Assembly (NCBI GenBank): GCA_032622095.1
Contig: CP136062.1
Coordinates: forward strand, 197,355,887 to 197,419,886
Direction of reading: 5' to 3'
Source of the DNA: Siphonodentalium dalli
Taxonomy: Eukaryota; Mollusca; Scaphopoda; Gadilida; Siphonodentaliidae
DNA length: 64,000 nt
The notes under the pieces were generated by a model. That model was not told where the DNA came from, ran no database searches, and saw only the letters and a list, made by a program, of their open reading frames with translations. This document shows, piece after piece, positions 60,000 through 64,000 of the stretch (its first letter is position 1; the number at the start of each line of letters is the position of its first letter). The position numbers and the translations under genes were made by a program.

Positions 60000-61390
60000 T
60001 GCATAATAATAATAATCGTGATGGCCTAATAATAGTGATTGGCAGGGGTTTAGGCTGAATTTAATAATGTCTCAATGCCAAATATTAGAGATCGTTGATA
60101 ATTTTCTCCAAATTAATAATCGTGCTGACACTATTATTAGGCACCTGAGAGTACCCCTTCACATTAGAAAAAATGCCATTGAATGGCATTTAATTTACTT
60201 GCTGATAGAAGTGATCTATCATACCACTGTAAATTCAACCAGGCCCTTCCCATTCAATAATTGTGCCAAGCAGGAGTGGGGCAGGGATACCAGAATGTGC
60301 TCACTGAATGCAATCACGTTACTACATATATTTATTATTGTGTAAGTTCGATAAAAGATAGACCATACCATGAATGTCTACTCTGGCTGCAGGCATATAA
60401 AGGTTCATAGACTCCATTTACATGTACAGTAAGTATCCACACGAATTAGTCTCCATTTTTTTTTAAACGCAACATCTAATCATGAGATTTTTCATGCCAG
60501 ACTCAACAAGATAAATAATCTGTTTCTTCAAATGACAAATAGGTGTGCATTAGTTGATGTTGATGCATTCTCCATTGCATTTCACTTACAGTACAGAAGT
60601 CTTTGGTTGAATTTTCTTATTTTTCCATTATGATACCGTTCTGTATATGTGTCAATTTGAAAAACAAAATCCTGAAAAAACAAAATAGATGCTAGAATGA
60701 ACAGGCGACCATAGACAATCACGAGACAGAAGCATGCTGTCCAGAGAATATACCACAAGACACAGACATGAATGAATGACGATCCATGCAGAATGATTGA
60801 TGATGTATATGCTTTGTAGTCTGAACATGATGCTATGTTTAATTGTCCGCACATTCTAGCTCATCCAACTCATTTACTGGGATTGTTTTTGCCCTTATTC
60901 ATAAGTTCAATTATTTTGCCATCAAGTGTCCAGGACATAATGTGGATAATACTCCCAAATGTTTGATTTCTTTAGTTTTAAACAAATGGACCAGAACAAT
61001 TTGGTAATAGTAGGATGCTAGTATTGTCAGTAGCATGTGTCTTCTGTCAGGGCTGCCCATAGTGTACTGATTTCCCCCTCGCAGACAAGCCCTGAGTTAA
61101 TAAGCATAGTTTCATGTTAGTGCTGCCCTTAAGTTGTTACAGTTGTAAGGTTTGTGATGTAGTATATAGTTGTGAGTGGAGTTGAAGCGCCATAATTAAT
61201 TCCGGGTGATTATCTGAGAAATAAAGATCAAGGAACAATAATTAATATGGAAAATCCGAAAATGGCTTAACATGACCATTTAATGATTTATGACAGTTTC
61301 CACCACTTTATTTATTTTAATATGCAATAGTTAGTTAATACTATTAACTATAATAATATTATAGCTTTATTTATTAGTTTAACTTTAATG
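60000..61390. other. Non-coding stretch, nothing recognised
   Basis: One 92-codon plus-strand open frame (60067-60345) has no recognisable domain or flanking splice signals that I can support. No long repeat seen. Confidence 0.4.
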
Positions 61391-61426
61391 TAATTGTATG
61401 GGAGGCCAAATTCACATTTAATAATT

Positions 61427-61570
61427 AATTGTGCTTAAGCGCAATTAATTAATTGTGCTTAAGCGTAATCATTGCGCTTATCGCAATAATTGTGCTTAAG
61501 TGCAATTAATTGCGCTTAAGCGTAATTATTTGCGCTTAAGCGCAATTAATTTTGCTTAATCGTAATTCAT
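61427..61570. repeat. GCGCTTAAGCGC palindrome array, right
   Basis: About eight variants of the same self-complementary unit as 56757-56900, at the inner end of the right arm. Confidence 0.85.
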
Positions 61571-62094
61571 GGTTATATGTAACAAAACACCCCTGGTGAA
61601 TAATTAGGTTTCTCTATAACTTAGCATTAACTCCTATTGACATGTCACCGCTTGATTTCATTGGTTTGGATGGGTAGGGAGCTAACACAACTTCTTTATC
61701 AAAATGGCTGACTCGCAATATTATCACCTTCTGTTTTAGTTGGAGCGACTCGTGATAGCAATAGCATTATATTATCTTCGGTATATATTAGTTGGGGCTA
61801 CTTGCAATAGCATTACTTTCTGTATTAGTCGGGGCGACATTGATTTTCTTCAATTTTCGAGTATACAGGCACACCATATGAAGGAAGCAAGCCCTCGGTG
61901 ACACCACATTCACACTATATGATCATGGAAATACTATAGATTTGTGCAAGAGATGTTGATTTAATAAGAGAAACTAGAGCTCCAGGACTGAGACACCAAA
62001 GCTCCAGTAATTACACACCATTTTTTGGACAGGGATGCTGATAATATGAAAATAGGGTTTTTTCCCCCTGATTTAAGTCAATAAGTAAACCATA

Positions 62095-62206
62095 CAGTAA
62101 TGCTCTAATTAATCGACTCCTTAACCACAGCAGAATTATGGGTAAATTTTCAGGATTTAGTCGGAAATATGGCTTGTTGCCATTCATCGGAAAGCTCTCG
62201 AGAGAA
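62095..62206 (+). mobile_element. Single arm of fold-back MITE L
   Basis: Matches the left arm of 32425-32637 (CAGTAATGC, AATCGACTCCTTAACCACAG, GGAAATATGGCTTGTTGCC) and stops near the symmetry axis, followed by GAGAAGGAGAAGGAG. It begins two bases after the right arm of the 5.84-kb structure. Confidence 0.75.
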
Positions 62207-62323
62207 GGAGAAGGAGAATACCCCATATGGAGCAGAAATCAGGGGAAATGAGCTCTCATAACCACAAAACTACACTAAAGACATCCCAATAACCCAAATT
62301 GGATGCAGTCGCATATAGTATAT

Positions 62324-62583
62324 ATGTGATCCGCCACATCAAACCCAGTCGGAAGTCGGGATTTCTTTTACCCTGTGCCAATTTGTATTCTTTAACAATT
62401 TTATAATTTCACCCATACAGAGCCCCAGACAAATATGATTAGACGACACTCTTCTATATGCTTCTATATATGTGTGGGGCTCCCTGCAGGGTAATAGATG
62501 TTTTTTATTTTATGTCCTAAAAATAAAAAATAAAATGATAAAAAATTGTTAGGCCAATGCATTCTCTTATATATGCGAGGCGA
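62324..62583 (+). mobile_element. Truncated ATGTGACCCGCC-ended element
   Basis: Left end and core as in 14472-14938, but the left palindrome is reduced to CCCTGTGCCAATTTG and the element stops inside the right palindrome. Confidence 0.7.
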
Positions 62584-63260
62584 AATATAGTTGCTTTGGT
62601 CCGCATAACAAATTTAGATAATTGGTTAGTCGCGTGGTTAAGTTGTCTTATTCGTTGTCAACATTTAACCCCTTTATTAACATATTTTGTACACATGTGA
62701 TCAGTATGTTTGGTCAAGCGTGATGCAAATCAGAAGAAAGTAGTAGCATTTCTCTGAAGAAAGGCAAATTCTCGAGTACAGGCTTACACACCGTGTTCTG
62801 CTGCCCACTGGGGGTTGTGGTCGGAGACGGTCGAGTCGACCGCCGGTTAGTTAATTAGGTGCTGGTTGTTATTGTTATTTTAACGGAATTCTGAGTTGGT
62901 GATTCGCAAAACCAAATATTTTATATTCTATAATTACAATCATGGGTATATAATATATGATCTTGAGCGCGTTACCATTTCTGACATTGGTTTTCTTGTT
63001 GTTATTATTAACAGAAACTGTAGGAAAGTTTGAGGTACCAGTTGGGAAAGTTCCAACCAACAAGGGGGTGTGCAAATGCATGTTATTTCGTTAACATAGG
63101 AGTTTGGTTTGGTACTCAATGTGTGATTTTCCAACCAGTAATTAGTGGGGACTGTGGAATATGTTCTTTTAGACAACAGCAGCATAGTTTTCTAATTTGG
63201 TCACAATGGTATGCAATAGCTGTCAGTTGGAAATTTTCGAAGGTCGATCATGGGGTGTCA

Positions 63261-63470
63261 GGAAATACTTCCAACATTCAAAAGTTTGAGGCACCAGTTG
63301 GAATTTCCAAGTCAAGTTGGTGCAAACAACATCATGGGGGGTGTCAGGAAATATTTCCAACATTCAAAAGTTTGAGGCACCAGTTGGAAATTCCAAGTCA
63401 AGTTTGGTGCAAACAACATCATGGGGGTGTCAGGAAATATTTCCAACATTCAGAAGTTGACAAAATAGTT
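63261..63470 (+). repeat. 86-bp tandem repeat
   Basis: Landmark GGAAATA-TTCCAACATTC at 63261, 63347 and 63433 gives two full units plus a partial third. Units include AAGTTTGAGGCACCAGTTGG. The 148-codon open frame is repeat-derived. Confidence 0.85.
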
Positions 63471-63497
63471 TGGTAATAGTCCATTATTGGATGCAAC

Positions 63498-63953
63498 AAA
63501 ACCTGAGTTTAGTGTGCTTGTCATTTGCAGAATGAGGTCCCCAGAGGGTGAATTTAATGAAGCTGTCCCGCATAGCGGGATAGCGTCACTAAATTCACCC
63601 TCGGGGACCTCATTCTGCTTAGGCCTCATCTTCTCTGGAAAGTTTCTTTATAATAAAATTTCAATAGAAACTTCTTCACAGATTCTATTTATTATTTAGT
63701 TTAGTTTCTCTATATCCCCAAATTGGCAGACGACACATTGCATACTCGAGCTTCCCAATGGGTGTACATCACACCATTCACAATTTGGGAACTTAAATCT
63801 GAGTCTGTGTCTCACATAGCAGCTATGGCCATGCATAATGATGTCCACAGAGGGTGCATTTGGTGATGCTAACCCGCTGTGCGGGATAGCGTCACTAATC
63901 TCACCCTCTGGTACCTCATTATGCAATGACAGGCACACTAAACTCAGGCTTTG
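63498..63953. mobile_element. Double-hairpin TIR element
   Basis: Outer inverted ends CAAAACCTGAGTTTAGTGTG and its diverged inverse. Each end contains a roughly 90-bp palindrome (63528-63617 and 63834-63923) with arms GAATGAGGTCCC and AGGGTGAATTTA-TGA and a tip CCCGCATAGCGGG. The middle is unrelated AT-rich DNA. Non-coding. Confidence 0.8.
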
Positions 63954-64000
63954 ACGCTCCCCATCGCCAATTACATTTCGACGAAATTTGATAATCCATT

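Larger units (their letters stand above)
56251..62093. mobile_element. 5.84-kb structure bounded by about 690-bp inverted arms
   Basis: Arms 56251-56939 and 61397-62093 start ATGGTTTACTTATTGAC and run through CCATCCAAA-CAA, CACCAGGGGTGTTTTGTTAC and a palindrome array to GGCCTCCCATA. They are diverged by substitutions and small indels. The 4.4-kb interior holds a smaller TIR element, tandem repeats and a hairpin MITE but no transposase. It could be a long-TIR transposon that collected insertions, or two inverted copies of one repeat. Confidence 0.6.

Noticed and set aside
63030-63476. 148-codon plus-strand frame
   Set aside because: Spans an 86-bp tandem repeat and contains repeated peptides from it. 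No domain.

Overview
This is a repeat-rich, AT-biased eukaryotic window. The one convincing host gene is a single-coding-exon biogenic amine GPCR (alpha2-adrenergic/octopamine-like) at 10540-12294. An invertebrate-type DIRS-order retrotransposon of the Ngaro kind, many palindromic non-autonomous transposons, tRNA-derived SINE copies and the lack of any operon structure point to an invertebrate animal, most likely marine. I cannot name the species from sequence alone.

Layout. 1-9.1 kb: non-coding, with microsatellites, a 193-bp tandem duplication, small hairpins and scattered repeat fragments. 9.1-9.5 kb: a TTAA-flanked element carrying two long palindromes (the hairpin cassette). 10.5-12.3 kb: the amine receptor, with a likely 5' UTR splice acceptor just upstream. 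13.0-13.6 kb: a TTAA-flanked MITE with sister copies at 23.4 and 38.7 kb. 14.4-22.3 kb: several hairpin-cassette elements, one of them split by a 4914-bp fold-back element (17242-22155) that holds inverted copies of a decayed coding region. 22.3-27.7 kb: fold-back and TIR repeats and minisatellites. 28.5-30.7 kb: a 2235-bp, almost fully palindromic element with the same TAGTCC terminus. 32.4-38.4 kb: more TIR elements, a SINE and hairpin cassettes.

39339-45754 is the clearest mobile element. It is a young Ngaro-type tyrosine-recombinase retrotransposon with split direct repeats in the order A1, ORFs, B1, A2, spacer, B2. The A copies are 309 bp and differ at about 2 positions; the B copies are 353 bp and differ at about 3. 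It encodes a Gag-like protein with three zinc-binding clusters, reverse transcriptase plus RNase H, and a tyrosine recombinase. In such elements RT copies the RNA, RNase H removes the template, and the recombinase inserts a circular double-stranded product, so neither LTRs nor a target duplication is expected. The Gag frame is broken once, one in-frame UGA separates Gag from RT, and the recombinase frame overlaps RT in -1.

45.8-64 kb has no supported gene. It contains a tRNA-type SINE, a 99-bp tandem array, an exact 186-bp duplication, a 5.8-kb structure bounded by about 690-bp inverted arms with palindromic GCGCTTAAGCGC arrays, and a double-hairpin element at the right edge. Most other open frames are short and arise from repeats. 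All family and copy calls come from reading the sequence by eye, without a database search.
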